64,000 bases of DNA from Bacteroidota bacterium (GCA_013285915.1 JABDGS010000007.1:1-64000); one strand, 5' to 3'; numbered from the stretch's first letter, positions 18,260 through 26,782 are shown. Notes: generated from the letters alone by a model not told the origin. Numbers and translations: made by a program.

Positions 18260-19399
18260 CTATTTTAACTTTCTTGCCAATAGCGTAGTACCCAAGCCCA
18301 TTAATGCAATTACACTAAATGACCAGCGCAAACTTGCGGCCTGCGCAATAAAGCCGATTAGCGGTGGCCCCATTAAAAACCCTAAAAAACTAATGCTTGA
18401 TACGGTGGCCAATGCCAACCCCGGCGACATTTTTGCTGACCTGCCTGCCAATGCAAAAACCATGGGCACAACGCACGATACCCCAACACCTATTAATAAA
18501 CAACCAACAGTAGCAGTAGCCATATATGGAAATAATACCAGTACTAACAACCCCGTGGCAATAAATATTCCACTTAATTGCAATATATTTTTTACACCAA
18601 ATTTTGTTACCAGCCTGTCGCCAACAAAACGGCCTGTTGCCATTGTGGCTGTAAACGCTACATAGCCAATTGTAATAAAAGTTTTTGCCTGCACAATTTT
18701 TTGAAAATAAACGCCACTCCAGTCTGCCATGGCGCCTTCGCACAACATGCAGCAAAAGGCTATTAGGCCCAATAGCAAAATATCCTTACCTGGCTTTGCA
18801 AACAACGGCTGCTTACCCTTTACATCAAACTCATTTGGCAAGGTGTACTTATATGCTGCTAATGCTAATATTGAAGACAACACAAATATTATGGAGAAGT
18901 GAATTAAAGGCGATATACCTGCAGTTACAAAAAGGCTGCCTATTGCCGCTCCGCTAAACCCTGCAAGGCTCCACAACCCGTGAAACGACGCCATAATTGA
19001 CCTGCCATATAATTTTTCTACCCCCACTGCCTGTGTGTTCATTGCAATATTTACCAGATTGGCCCACAAACCAAAAAAGAACAGGCCGCATATAAGCTGA
19101 AACGCGGTTGTGGTTAATGCCAATAAAATTAGCGTCAATGGATATAAAAGTGCCGCCCCAATAATTAGTTGCCTGCTGCCAAAGCGGCTAATAAGCCACC
19201 CTGATAATGGCAGGCTAACCAATTGGCCAACGGGCAATGCAAATAATACTGCGCCTAAAACAGCATCATTTAAATGCAGGGCATTTTTTATGTCGGGTAT
19301 CCTGCTTGCCCAACTTGAGAAAGTTAAGCCAGCAACAAAAAAGAAAACACCTACCGCGATACGGTAAGCTTTTGAATTTAAACTTAATGATACATTCAT
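18260..19399 (-). CDS. MFS transporter, YbjJ-like
   Basis: Major facilitator of 379 residues with about twelve hydrophobic helices. The early region FFVAGLTFSSWASRIPDIK, followed by LSGWLISRFGSR (the loop 2-3 motif), and FHGLWSLAGFSGAAIG in helix 5 are typical of the YbjJ-like group. Substrate unknown. It faces the secreted-protein gene convergently and lies 0.4 kb downstream of its nearest same-strand neighbour's promoter region; the methylglyoxal-synthase-like gene's terminator is just upstream. Confidence 0.88.
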   Translation of the reverse strand: MNVSLSLNSKAYRIAVGVFFFVAGLTFSSWASRIPDIKNALHLNDAVLGAVLFALPVGQLVSLPLSGWLISRFGSRQLIIGAALLYPLTLILLALTTTAFQLICGLFFFGLWANLVNIAMNTQAVGVEKLYGRSIMASFHGLWSLAGFSGAAIGSLFVTAGISPLIHFSIIFVLSSILALAAYKYTLPNEFDVKGKQPLFAKPGKDILLLGLIAFCCMLCEGAMADWSGVYFQKIVQAKTFITIGYVAFTATMATGRFVGDRLVTKFGVKNILQLSGIFIATGLLVLVLFPYMATATVGCLLIGVGVSCVVPMVFALAGRSAKMSPGLALATVSSISFLGFLMGPPLIGFIAQAASLRWSFSVIALMGLGTTLLARKLK

Positions 19400-19447
19400 A
19401 CTTGTTCCTTTTGGCTGTTAATGTTTTAATCTTGTATTTTAATAAGA

Positions 19448-19472
19448 ATGGGAGAGAAGTTAACCCTCCCAT
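19448..19472 (-). terminator. Terminator-like hairpin after the methylglyoxal-synthase-like gene
   Basis: A 7-bp stem (ATGGGAG / CTCCCAT) with an 11-nt loop lies 7 bp beyond the stop codon of the gene on the minus strand and is followed on that strand by a moderately T-rich stretch. Confidence 0.5.
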
Positions 19473-19478
19473 CTTTAT

Positions 19479-19958
19479 TTACGCTGCGTTATTTTTTTTT
19501 AGCTCATTGTTATTATCGTCATTATCATTTATCTCCAATAGATTTTCAACCGCGTGTTTTTTATTGTTCATCAATGGAGAGGTAATAATGAAATCAGCGG
19601 TGGTTTTATTGTTGGCTATAATAATGTCAGCTTCAAGGGCCGCATGTATTATGCCCCTTATGCCATTGCGCTGTAATGGTGTTTCGTCATTGCTCCAAAA
19701 CAATACCACGGCGTCAACACCGCCCTCGTTAATCAGGGTGCATAATTCCTGGTAACCTTCATAAGGGCCGGTTAAATATGTTGTGATTGCTTTATTTAAT
19801 GTGCCTTCCAATACTTTGGCTGCATCACCAGTTGCTATTATTTCGTGTTGCTGTAAAAGGCTTTTATTAAAGTAACTCCATTCAATTAGCTCCGTCTTTT
19901 TGTCAGGGTGTACTACAAAAGCTATCCGTTTTACTCTGTTTATTTTTGTTTTGCTCAT
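19479..19958 (-). CDS. Methylglyoxal-synthase-like protein lacking catalytic residues
   Basis: From the ATG at 19958 the protein has 159 residues and aligns without gaps over residues 10-130 with E. coli MgsA. Shared features are KRIAFVVH, LLQQH, ATG, GP..G.Q, the LFW strand and TTADFIITSP. MgsA converts dihydroxyacetone phosphate to methylglyoxal. Here His17 is kept, but the positions of catalytic Asp20, Asp71, Asp91, His98 and Asp101 are Pro18, Tyr69, Ser89, Gln96 and Gly99. The phosphate-binding Thr47-Thr48 are Asp45-Ala46, and the C-terminal arginine region is replaced by an Asn/Asp-rich tail. The fold is therefore likely kept while the activity is probably lost or changed. Length and frame are intact, so this is not a broken gene. 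Confidence 0.8.
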   Translation of the reverse strand: MSKTKINRVKRIAFVVHPDKKTELIEWSYFNKSLLQQHEIIATGDAAKVLEGTLNKAITTYLTGPYEGYQELCTLINEGGVDAVVLFWSNDETPLQRNGIRGIIHAALEADIIIANNKTTADFIITSPLMNNKKHAVENLLEINDNDDNNNELKKNNAA

Positions 19959-19996
19959 ACTAATGTTAATTATTTTAACAATCTTACCTAAAACAA

Positions 19997-20021
19997 TTGC
20001 CCCACCATAATGGCGGGGCAA
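19997..20021 (-). promoter_or_regulatory. Leader hairpin upstream of the methylglyoxal-synthase-like gene
   Basis: An 11-bp stem with one mismatch (TTGCCCCACCA, loop TAA, TGGCGGGGCAA) lies 39 bp upstream of the start at 19958. On the minus strand it is followed by TTGTTTT, so it could act as an attenuator or mRNA-stabilising leader. A near-consensus -7 box (CATATTTG, 20059-20066, minus strand) lies upstream. Confidence 0.4.
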
Positions 20022-20255
20022 CGTTATATTATCGGCTTCTTTTTCTTTTTTGTTATTACAAATATGTACTGTTTACACAATAATAATACCAATATTCAGT
20101 AAAGGTAACCCACCGGGTATGTTAACAATAAACTACAGCATTTTTAACGGCGGCTAAAAGTGTTTATTGCAACATCTAAGTTTAAGCACTTTTGGTTAGT
20201 AAATTTTACCTGCATTAGCAGGTTTATTTAACTTTACGGGTATATTTTATTTATT

Positions 20256-20603
20256 ATGCCTTACGATGAAAAACTTACACAAAGAATTAGAGAAGCATTG
20301 GCCGGGGTACCCAATGTTGAAGAAAAGAAAATGTTTCGCGGCGTAACATTTATGGTTAACGATAAGATGTGTATAAGTGTTAGCGCCGAAAGGTTGATGT
20401 GCCGCATTGGGGCTGAAAAACAGCAGCAAATGGTTGAAAAACCGGGTTGCACCGAGGTAATAATGCGGGGGAAGGTGATGAAGGATTTTGTATTTGTTTG
20501 GCCCGAAGCGTTTAAGAATAAGAGAGATTTAGAATTATGGATAAATCTTTGCCTTGATTTTAATGGCGAGGCAAAATCTTCAAAAGCCAAGAAGAAGAAA
20601 TAA
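20256..20603 (+). CDS. TfoX N-terminal-domain protein
   Basis: Small protein of 115 residues that consists of the TfoX_N domain: MFRGVTFMVNDKMCISV, the RIG-containing strand and the later MRGKVMKDFVFVWPEAF region are characteristic. It ends in a Lys-rich tail (KAKKKK). In gamma-proteobacteria TfoX/Sxy regulates competence. The free-standing N-domain proteins of Bacteroidota have no established role, and the domain alone does not imply competence control. Stand-alone gene. Confidence 0.85.
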   Translation: MPYDEKLTQRIREALAGVPNVEEKKMFRGVTFMVNDKMCISVSAERLMCRIGAEKQQQMVEKPGCTEVIMRGKVMKDFVFVWPEAFKNKRDLELWINLCLDFNGEAKSSKAKKKK

Positions 20604-20940
20604 ATATCTTCCAGTTACGCCAATACTCCAAAAATTTTGTAAAAATCATAGGCCTTTTTTAACCGCCATCAGCCATAATTCAATTTTCCACCCTTTCTCC
20701 ACCCCTTAAGTCATCCATTTCCACCTGATGTTTTGGACAAACTAGTAAGTCGCATGCTATATTGCATGTGAAATTCGTGTGTCTAAAAAAAATCAATACT
20801 GTATTGTTTAAAACTACCTGGTTATGTCTTTTGAAACTTTAAAGTACATAGCATCTTTTCTCCACCCTAATAATGCATTTTTCCATCCGTCGTTTTTATT
20901 ATAACATTTGCAAGGCGGCTACTTTGCACAAAAATTATTT
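20604..20940. other. Intergenic region without a gene
   Basis: No coding sequence is supported. A small palindrome (CATGC, six-base spacer, GCATG, 20753-20768) might be an operator. TACTTTG shortly before the next ATG (20941) resembles a -7 box lacking one T. Two CTCCACCC motifs occur, around 20698 and 20861. Confidence 0.4.
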
Positions 20941-21342
20941 ATGAAAAAAATTAGTATTTCGGCAATGTTCATTTTAAGCGCTTTTTTATTAAGAGCGCAG
21001 ATAATTGGCAAAAGTGAACTTACAAAAACCATCATTCTTACAGACAGCAGTATTAATCGCCGCTTGTATTTACCAATTACAAAAGGAATGGCTTATATCC
21101 ATTTCTTTTTTAAAGTGAATGTTTCAGACGGGGGGGTTACGGTAAACATTGAAGACCCTGAAGGCAAGCAGGAGGGGGGCTTTCGTGTGACTGCGGATAC
21201 GGAAATGGAAGAAAATGGTGAAAAGGGCTCAAAGGGGCAAATGACACATGAAGTAAACTTTCCCATACAGGGTAACTGGCTTATTTTGCTAAAATCAAAA
21301 CATGCATCAGGCACATTATCGTACGAAATAAAACTTAACTAA
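20941..21342 (+). CDS. Small secreted hypothetical protein
   Basis: 133 residues from the ATG at 20941, which gives a clean signal peptide (MKKISISAMFILSAFLLRAQ); an upstream TTG in frame is unlikely. The mature part looks all-beta (alternating hydrophobic strands, Gly/Glu-rich turn around EDPEGKQEGG) and resembles a C-terminal pre-peptidase or lectin-like sandwich, but no family is recognised. The tethered LuxR-type regulator starts 5 bp after its stop codon, so the two are surely cotranscribed and may act together. Confidence 0.7.
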   Translation: MKKISISAMFILSAFLLRAQIIGKSELTKTIILTDSSINRRLYLPITKGMAYIHFFFKVNVSDGGVTVNIEDPEGKQEGGFRVTADTEMEENGEKGSKGQMTHEVNFPIQGNWLILLKSKHASGTLSYEIKLN

Positions 21343-21347
21343 GGTTG

Positions 21348-22319
21348 ATGCGCAAATTATTAATACTGTTATTATTATCTGGCTGCGTCTTTAGCGGCTT
21401 TGGCCAGCAGTGTGAAATATCAGGACAAATTATGCTTGATTCGTCCTGGGCAAAACAGGTTTATATCTGCGCCATACCCGAGTTTAACCAAATGTACACA
21501 GCAAGTGATGAACTAATAACCGGCAGAGGTGTAATTGACTCTGCCGGTTACTTCACACTTAAATTTTCATGTAAGCAGGAGCCATTATTATACAGGCTGC
21601 ACGTTATTAAAAAAAGCGACCCTGCATCAACCCTTATTATTGGCGGCAAAGATGAAAATTTTGTTTTTTTTATAGCCAAAGCGCAGGATTATATTTACCT
21701 GAAGCATATAAATAAAAATATGCCCCTGAGCCAGAACGATGTGCAGAATACACCTGCGAATAAAGAACTTGCGCGGCTATTCAGCATACTTAATTACAGC
21801 AGTAACCAAAAAGTACGTACAGACCGTGAGCGGTTAAAAAACCAGTTAATTGATCTGGCAGATTCCTCATCGTCGCAATTGGTTTCGTTGCTGGCAATAT
21901 CAAATACATTTGGATTGAGTGACCGGCAAAAAGAGAGAATCGCAAACACGGTAGAAAAGTTTAACAGGCAGAACCCTTACGGTGCAAACATTTTTGAACA
22001 ATATAAAAAAACGGGCCCTGGATATATTTTAGTAATAGCAGCACTTTTGTTGATTGTTACAGGTGTTTTTGTAATCATCGCAATACAAACGCGTAAAAAA
22101 AACACTGCGCTTAAAATATTTAAAACATTAAGCCAGCGTGAAACAACAATAATAAAATTTATAGCAGACGGCAAAAGTAACAAGGAGATAGCCGCTGAAC
22201 TTAACGTTGAGCTAAGTACTGTAAAAACACACGTAAACAACATTTATACAAAGCTTAATGTTAAAGGACGAAAAGATGTTCTGGCATATAAAGCCCTGTT
22301 TAAAAAGTATGGTTTATAG
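21348..22319 (+). CDS. Membrane-tethered LuxR-type transcriptional regulator
   Basis: 323 residues from the ATG at 21348. A signal peptide (to FGQQ) precedes an extracytoplasmic domain of about 200 residues with a DUF4369-like beta-rich start and a helical second half. A single transmembrane helix lies at about 224-247, with a basic stop-transfer RKKN. A GerE/LuxR helix-turn-helix occupies about 261-320 (LSQRETTIIKFIADGKSNKE, STVKTHVNNIYTKL). It is thus a one-component transmembrane regulator that could carry an envelope signal straight to DNA. It is the second gene of a pair with the small secreted protein; the bicupin and TPR genes downstream are candidate targets. Confidence 0.82.
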   Translation: MRKLLILLLLSGCVFSGFGQQCEISGQIMLDSSWAKQVYICAIPEFNQMYTASDELITGRGVIDSAGYFTLKFSCKQEPLLYRLHVIKKSDPASTLIIGGKDENFVFFIAKAQDYIYLKHINKNMPLSQNDVQNTPANKELARLFSILNYSSNQKVRTDRERLKNQLIDLADSSSSQLVSLLAISNTFGLSDRQKERIANTVEKFNRQNPYGANIFEQYKKTGPGYILVIAALLLIVTGVFVIIAIQTRKKNTALKIFKTLSQRETTIIKFIADGKSNKEIAAELNVELSTVKTHVNNIYTKLNVKGRKDVLAYKALFKKYGL

Positions 22320-22509
22320 CATTTTCACATAACCGTAATAGTTAATTATAGTTAAATAATAACACCTATATATTTCTGTCGCCGTTCTTCACAAACACAC
22401 AAAATGTCAGTTTTCGCCTGTAAGCTATCCAGTAACTTGAAGTAGCATTGCCTGTAATAAAGCATGCCGTGTACCAAAAATATTTGCTTACAAAAACTAA
22501 AAACTGGTT

Positions 22510-23232
22510 ATGAAACTGCTTTATGTTTTATGTGCTGCGCTTGGCTTTTGTTATGCCGCCGCGCAGGAGCCGCCTTATGTAAAAAAATTTTCTTTGAACG
22601 AAATACTGGTATCAAATTCGGGTGATACCTGGAAGGAGTTTTTAAACACGTCAACCATGCGCGCCGGGGTCTACAATTTTAAAAGCAACGCGCAGGATGC
22701 TGTGAAAACCGCTGCTGAAGATGGGGCTTATTACATAATAAAAGGTAAGGCAACACTTAATGCGGGTGGCGAAAACCATACAGCGTTAGCAGGAAACATT
22801 TTTTATATAAAAGGCGGCACGGCATATAATTTTTCAGCAATTGAAAATGACCTGGTTGTATTGGTTATATACTCAAAAGCCACACCGCCTGCCGACGAAA
22901 AGCCTTTTGACACGTACAATATGGCCGACATTGAGCAAAAAAGAGTGCCTGGTGAAAATGATTGGGAGCCGTTTATACGTTCTAAAACAATGACGTTCGG
23001 GTTGTATATGCTGCCCCAAAAAACCGGCGGCGACAGTACGTTAACCCATAAGATGGAAGAGCTAAATTATGTAACTGCCGGAACATCAAAATTTACTATT
23101 GACGGTTATACAATGGATGTTACCGAGGGGGACATTATGTATGTTGATAAAGGCCACGGACATTATTTTCATGATCTTAAAAATGATTTTGACGTGTTGA
23201 TTTTTTGGGAGAAGAAATCATTGCAGCAGTAA
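22510..23232 (+). CDS. Secreted tandem-cupin protein
   Basis: 240 residues with a signal peptide ending CYAAAQ. Two cupin-like halves can be aligned (about 25-125 and 130-235). Each contains a WEPF/WKEF-type strand, a GAYYIIKGKATL or LNYVTAGTSKFTI strand pair, and a GDIMYVDKGHGHYF-type second motif. The second half keeps three His (GHGHYFH) that could bind metal; the first half has lost most of its metal ligands. It may bind or isomerise a small sugar or acid in the periplasm, but no substrate can be named. The next gene starts just after its stop codon. Confidence 0.72.
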   Translation: MKLLYVLCAALGFCYAAAQEPPYVKKFSLNEILVSNSGDTWKEFLNTSTMRAGVYNFKSNAQDAVKTAAEDGAYYIIKGKATLNAGGENHTALAGNIFYIKGGTAYNFSAIENDLVVLVIYSKATPPADEKPFDTYNMADIEQKRVPGENDWEPFIRSKTMTFGLYMLPQKTGGDSTLTHKMEELNYVTAGTSKFTIDGYTMDVTEGDIMYVDKGHGHYFHDLKNDFDVLIFWEKKSLQQ

Positions 23233-23246
23233 GTAAATACTTTATT

Positions 23247-24206
23247 GTGCATATACCTGTAAAATATCTATTAAAGATTAAGCTTAAAGCTTGCATGTTG
23301 CTTGCCTGCGCTGGTTTTATAATATCAGCAAAATGCCAGAACAACCAGAACGATGTTAAAAAAGCAGACTCGTTGTACAATGTACAAAACTGGAGCGGTG
23401 CATCAACTGTGTACCAGCAATTGCTTACCAATACTCAACTACAGCTTTTAGTAAACGGAAGGCTGGGCCTTTGTTATTATCACCTCGGCAATTACGGTAA
23501 AGCACTCTACCATTACAATCAAGCGCTCGGCTGTAAAAATTCGGCGCCTGTAGCCAATGTTATTTATGCAAGAATGGCGCGCGTTTATGCAAAACAGGGC
23601 AAGAGCAATATGTCGCTCACATTACTTGACAGCGCTGTAACAAAAGGCTATAGCAACAGCATTGAGCTGGATTCGCTGGATGAATATAAAGACCTGCATA
23701 GCAACGGTCTATTCAAAAACATTGTTGCAAAAGCATATAAAAATGCTTACCCTTGTTCAACAGACCCGCAATCACGGTTATACGATTTTTGGCTGGGCAA
23801 CTGGATAGTATATAATACAGGCAGCAATGCAATTATTGGATATAGCTATAACGAAAAGCAATCAGGTGAATGTATGATACTGGAAAGCTGGGTATCGTAC
23901 CCAAACCAGTACAGCGGAGTTGCCATGAATTTTTTTGATCCTGAGAAAGGCAAATGGGAAAAGGTTTGGGTAGGCTCAGAAGGCGGCCCCGGTGTAGTGC
24001 ACCATTATGTTGCGGGCGATGTAACAGATAACGCCATGCGTTTTGTGTACGAGTTAAAGGATGAGAAAGGCGAAATGCAGCCCGGAAGATATACCATATA
24101 TAACCTTGCCGATGGTAAAGCAAGGCTTGTAAAAGAGCTATCGCCTGATAAAGGCAAAACGTTTGATGTGCTGATGGACCTTACTTATGTAAGAACGAAA
24201 TTATAA
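23247..24206 (+). CDS. TPR protein with C-terminal DUF1579-like domain
   Basis: About 320 residues. The start is uncertain: GTG at 23247, 14 bp after the bicupin stop, gives a good signal peptide with a basic n-region (KYLLKIKLK) ending SAKCQ; the ATG at 23295 would leave a very short one. The first half contains tetratricopeptide-like helices (GRLGLCYYHLGNYGKALYHY, YARMARVYAKQGKS). The second half (from DFWLGNWIVY) resembles DUF1579-like beta-barrel domains seen in secreted proteins. It is probably cotranscribed with the bicupin gene. Function unknown. Confidence 0.7.
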   Translation: MHIPVKYLLKIKLKACMLLACAGFIISAKCQNNQNDVKKADSLYNVQNWSGASTVYQQLLTNTQLQLLVNGRLGLCYYHLGNYGKALYHYNQALGCKNSAPVANVIYARMARVYAKQGKSNMSLTLLDSAVTKGYSNSIELDSLDEYKDLHSNGLFKNIVAKAYKNAYPCSTDPQSRLYDFWLGNWIVYNTGSNAIIGYSYNEKQSGECMILESWVSYPNQYSGVAMNFFDPEKGKWEKVWVGSEGGPGVVHHYVAGDVTDNAMRFVYELKDEKGEMQPGRYTIYNLADGKARLVKELSPDKGKTFDVLMDLTYVRTKL

Positions 24207-24229
24207 AACATACAAAAGAGATAGTGCTG

Positions 24230-25069
24230 CTACCGGGATACGCGGCTGTATTCATCAAGCACCTGCTTCTCTTTTGGGGTGAGGCTTTTAATGCCGCTGC
24301 GGTTTATTTTATCAAGTATCCTGTCCACTTCCTTTTGCCTGTCAATTTTCTCTATGTTATAGCGCTGGTCTACAGTATAGTTCTTGTTATGCCTGTTAAA
24401 AAACACACTGTCAATAAATAAAAAACCCGGTTTGGCTATGATCATACAAATAAAAAAAATACAGGGTATTGTAATAACCAGTATAGTAACATAATTATCA
24501 AAGAAAACATCGGGGTGCAGCACTGTTGCTACAAGCATGCCTATTAAAGCGCCGCCCAGGTGCGCATCGTGGCCAATATTATCCCTTCTTGACCTTATAC
24601 CGTAAATAGAAAATAAAACAAATGCAATACCGTATAACCAGCCCGGTATTCTAACAAAAATGAGGTTTATACTCATGCCCGGTAGTAAGGCTATTGACGC
24701 GAATATAATACCGCATACCGCACCGGAGGCGCCTACAGAACTATAATCGCCTTCATTTTTATGAATAAACAGCGACAGCAGGTTGCCGCCAATTAAGCTT
24801 GCAAAATAAATAAGAAGGTATTGAAGGCTGCCGGTTATTGATTCAACCACACCGCTAAAAAAGTATAATGAAAATACATTAAATGCAAGGTGCACCCAGC
24901 CAACATGTAAAAAGCCTGATGTGACAAGGCGTTTATAATCTTTGTTTAAGAGTATCTTATCTACTTCAAATTTGTAACGGTCAAAAAACAGGAAATTCTT
25001 AAACCCGTTGTACGAAACGATAATGTTAATGATGATAATGACAAGACTTATAATTCCGGTACCGCTCAT
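24230..25069 (-). CDS. Rhomboid family intramembrane serine protease
   Basis: 279 residues with six or seven transmembrane segments. Catalytic residues are visible: HLAFN (60-64), GASG with the nucleophile Ser115, and HLGG with the catalytic His170. The soluble C-terminal tail (KEVDRILDKINRSGIKSLTP, then KEKQVLDEYS) is the DUF6576-like extension of Bacteroidota rhomboids. It cleaves transmembrane substrates in the inner membrane; the targets are unknown. Single gene, convergent with the TPR protein gene. Confidence 0.92.
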   Translation of the reverse strand: MSGTGIISLVIIIINIIVSYNGFKNFLFFDRYKFEVDKILLNKDYKRLVTSGFLHVGWVHLAFNVFSLYFFSGVVESITGSLQYLLIYFASLIGGNLLSLFIHKNEGDYSSVGASGAVCGIIFASIALLPGMSINLIFVRIPGWLYGIAFVLFSIYGIRSRRDNIGHDAHLGGALIGMLVATVLHPDVFFDNYVTILVITIPCIFFICMIIAKPGFLFIDSVFFNRHNKNYTVDQRYNIEKIDRQKEVDRILDKINRSGIKSLTPKEKQVLDEYSRVSR

Positions 25070-25174
25070 TGCTGCAAAATTTATACAGGGTTATTGCGTA
25101 AATTAAGCAACTTTTTCATGCTGATGTAATAAGCGCATAAAAATTAATATTTTGTGTGGTTAAATCCTCCGTAA

Positions 25175-25207
25175 AAACTTTAAACCGGAAACTTTAAACT
25201 GGAAACT
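25175..25207. repeat. Dispersed AAACTTT/CCGGAAAC repeat, copy 2, overlapping the cutC stop
   Basis: Three near-identical units (AAACTTTAAACCGG, AAACTTTAAACTGG, AAACT) echo the copy at 2441-2470. Read on the minus strand, the repeat supplies the last eight or so codons and the TAA of cutC. Confidence 0.65.
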
Positions 25208-25938
25208 GTATTTGCCAGTGCGCTTTTCATCTTTGCTACCTCTTCAGTATCAACACTTACCATACTCAGATCCTCCAGCATACTTTGTTTTTGGTAATGC
25301 ATAGCAGATGTTTGTGATGTTCTCGCCGATGAATGGAGTTCTATGGCCCCCGTGAATTGTGCCAGTAAGGCTATATTGTTGCTGCGCACACCGCTGCCGG
25401 GCATAATAACAATGCGGTCATCAGCCTGCTCAACTAATTGTTTTATTAACTCTTTCCCGTCAAATGCATTGGGCACCTGGCCACTGGTTAAAATACGGCT
25501 GCATCCGCATGCTATTATATCTTCCAGTGCCTGTAACGGCTCTACGGTGCGGTCAAATGCGCGGTGAAAGGTAACTTCAAGCGGGTAAGCAAGGTCAACC
25601 AGCCGCTTTGTTCTGTCAATATCAATACTACCATAGCTATTTAGCAGGCCGGTTACCAACCCTTGAAAGCCCAGTTCTTTCACCAATTTTATATCATACT
25701 TCATCGCTTCAAATTCAGCATCGCTGTATAAAAAATCGCCGCCCCGTGGGCGGATTATAGGGAATACAGGAATGCCTGTTTTTTCCCTAACTAATTTTAA
25801 AGTACCATAACCCGGTGTTGTTCCGCCTTCAGCAGCATTTTCACACAGTTCAATACGGTCAGCACCTGCTTTTGCAGCCAAGAGGGCAGAAGCGAGATTA
25901 AAAACAGCTATTTCAAGTGTGTAATTTTGATTATTCAT
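25180..25938 (-). CDS. cutC: Copper homeostasis protein CutC family
   Basis: 252 residues from the ATG at 25938; a TTG 9 bp upstream is the only longer option. The TIM-barrel signature AGADRIELCENAAEGGTTPG and the later PIIRPRGGDF and TFHRAFDRT motifs are those of CutC. The family was first linked to copper tolerance, but its biochemical role is still unclear. The final residues, VSSLKFPV, come from a dispersed intergenic repeat. It is the last gene of a three-gene unit with the nucleotidyltransferase (14-bp gap) and the asparaginase. Confidence 0.93.
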   Translation of the reverse strand: MNNQNYTLEIAVFNLASALLAAKAGADRIELCENAAEGGTTPGYGTLKLVREKTGIPVFPIIRPRGGDFLYSDAEFEAMKYDIKLVKELGFQGLVTGLLNSYGSIDIDRTKRLVDLAYPLEVTFHRAFDRTVEPLQALEDIIACGCSRILTSGQVPNAFDGKELIKQLVEQADDRIVIMPGSGVRSNNIALLAQFTGAIELHSSARTSQTSAMHYQKQSMLEDLSMVSVDTEEVAKMKSALANTVSSLKFPV

Positions 25939-25952
25939 TGGTATCAACTCTG

Positions 25953-26741
25953 CTATTTATTATTTAAATCGTATAATAAGTCCTTAAGCATTTTAACCTT
26001 TCCGTTTATTTCGTCACTTTCAATATTGCAAACTGAAAGAACTGGGGGAAGCTTTGCATATAATGCTGGCTTGTTAAGCCAGTTCGCAACCTGCTCTTTA
26101 ATCCATTTGTTATAAGCAATAGGATAGGTTTTGTTAACTATAAACAGGGCCTGCAAATATTTTTGAAATGCCTTGCACAAAATATCAAACGCCTGGAAAT
26201 GCAATCCGCGCTTTACAAAAAATGGAATATGGTCCAGGTCATATTCACATGCCTCTTTTACTATTGCCAAACGTTGCAAGCGCAGTTCTTCATGGTAGTA
26301 TGGCAACCATTTATTCCGCAATTCGGTAAAAAAAGGACCAGCGTGGTACAAAGGTGCAGCATAGCAGACCTGGTTGCCTATTTCAATTTCAAAGCTATCG
26401 GCAGCAACGCCTTCTTCAAAAACAGGCAGGTTATAATTTCCGTCAATAATATCCAAATGCAAATGGCAAAATTTGCTTTGTTTCCGGTATTCAGCAATTG
26501 TGCTATCCGCATGCGAGTATGTTATCCAGCCAGCTTCAATATCAGCTCTTTCACAAGCGGTTGTGCCGGGTTTTACCAATATGGCAAAATCAAGGTCACT
26601 TTCAGGAACGGCTTGACCGCGGGCACATGAATTAACCACAAGTACAGTATCAACAACAGGCAGTTTTGAAAAGTATTCCCCAACAATATTAGCTGCCCCC
26701 TGGTGTAATTTTGTGGGGAACCCGGGTTTGAAGACAACCAT
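25953..26741 (-). CDS. Nucleotidyltransferase-domain protein
   Basis: 262 residues. The N-terminal third has the polymerase-beta-like nucleotidyltransferase motif NSCARGQAVPESDLDFAIL (S-x-x-x-G, then DLD), followed by a third acidic region. The helical C-terminal part resembles the substrate-binding half of aminoglycoside/lincosamide-type or DUF4037 nucleotidyltransferases. It probably transfers a nucleotide to a small molecule or protein. It lies between an asparaginase-like gene and cutC in an apparent operon. Confidence 0.78.
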   Translation of the reverse strand: MVVFKPGFPTKLHQGAANIVGEYFSKLPVVDTVLVVNSCARGQAVPESDLDFAILVKPGTTACERADIEAGWITYSHADSTIAEYRKQSKFCHLHLDIIDGNYNLPVFEEGVAADSFEIEIGNQVCYAAPLYHAGPFFTELRNKWLPYYHEELRLQRLAIVKEACEYDLDHIPFFVKRGLHFQAFDILCKAFQKYLQALFIVNKTYPIAYNKWIKEQVANWLNKPALYAKLPPVLSVCNIESDEINGKVKMLKDLLYDLNNK

Positions 26742-26782
26742 AATTTTATCATTTTAAAATCCATAGGAGCAGGCTGGCAACA

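Noticed and set aside
19237-19755. Plus-strand 172-codon ORF opposite the MFS and methylglyoxal-synthase-like genes
   Set aside because: It spans the ends of two convincing minus-strand genes and the terminator between them; its translation shows no family features.
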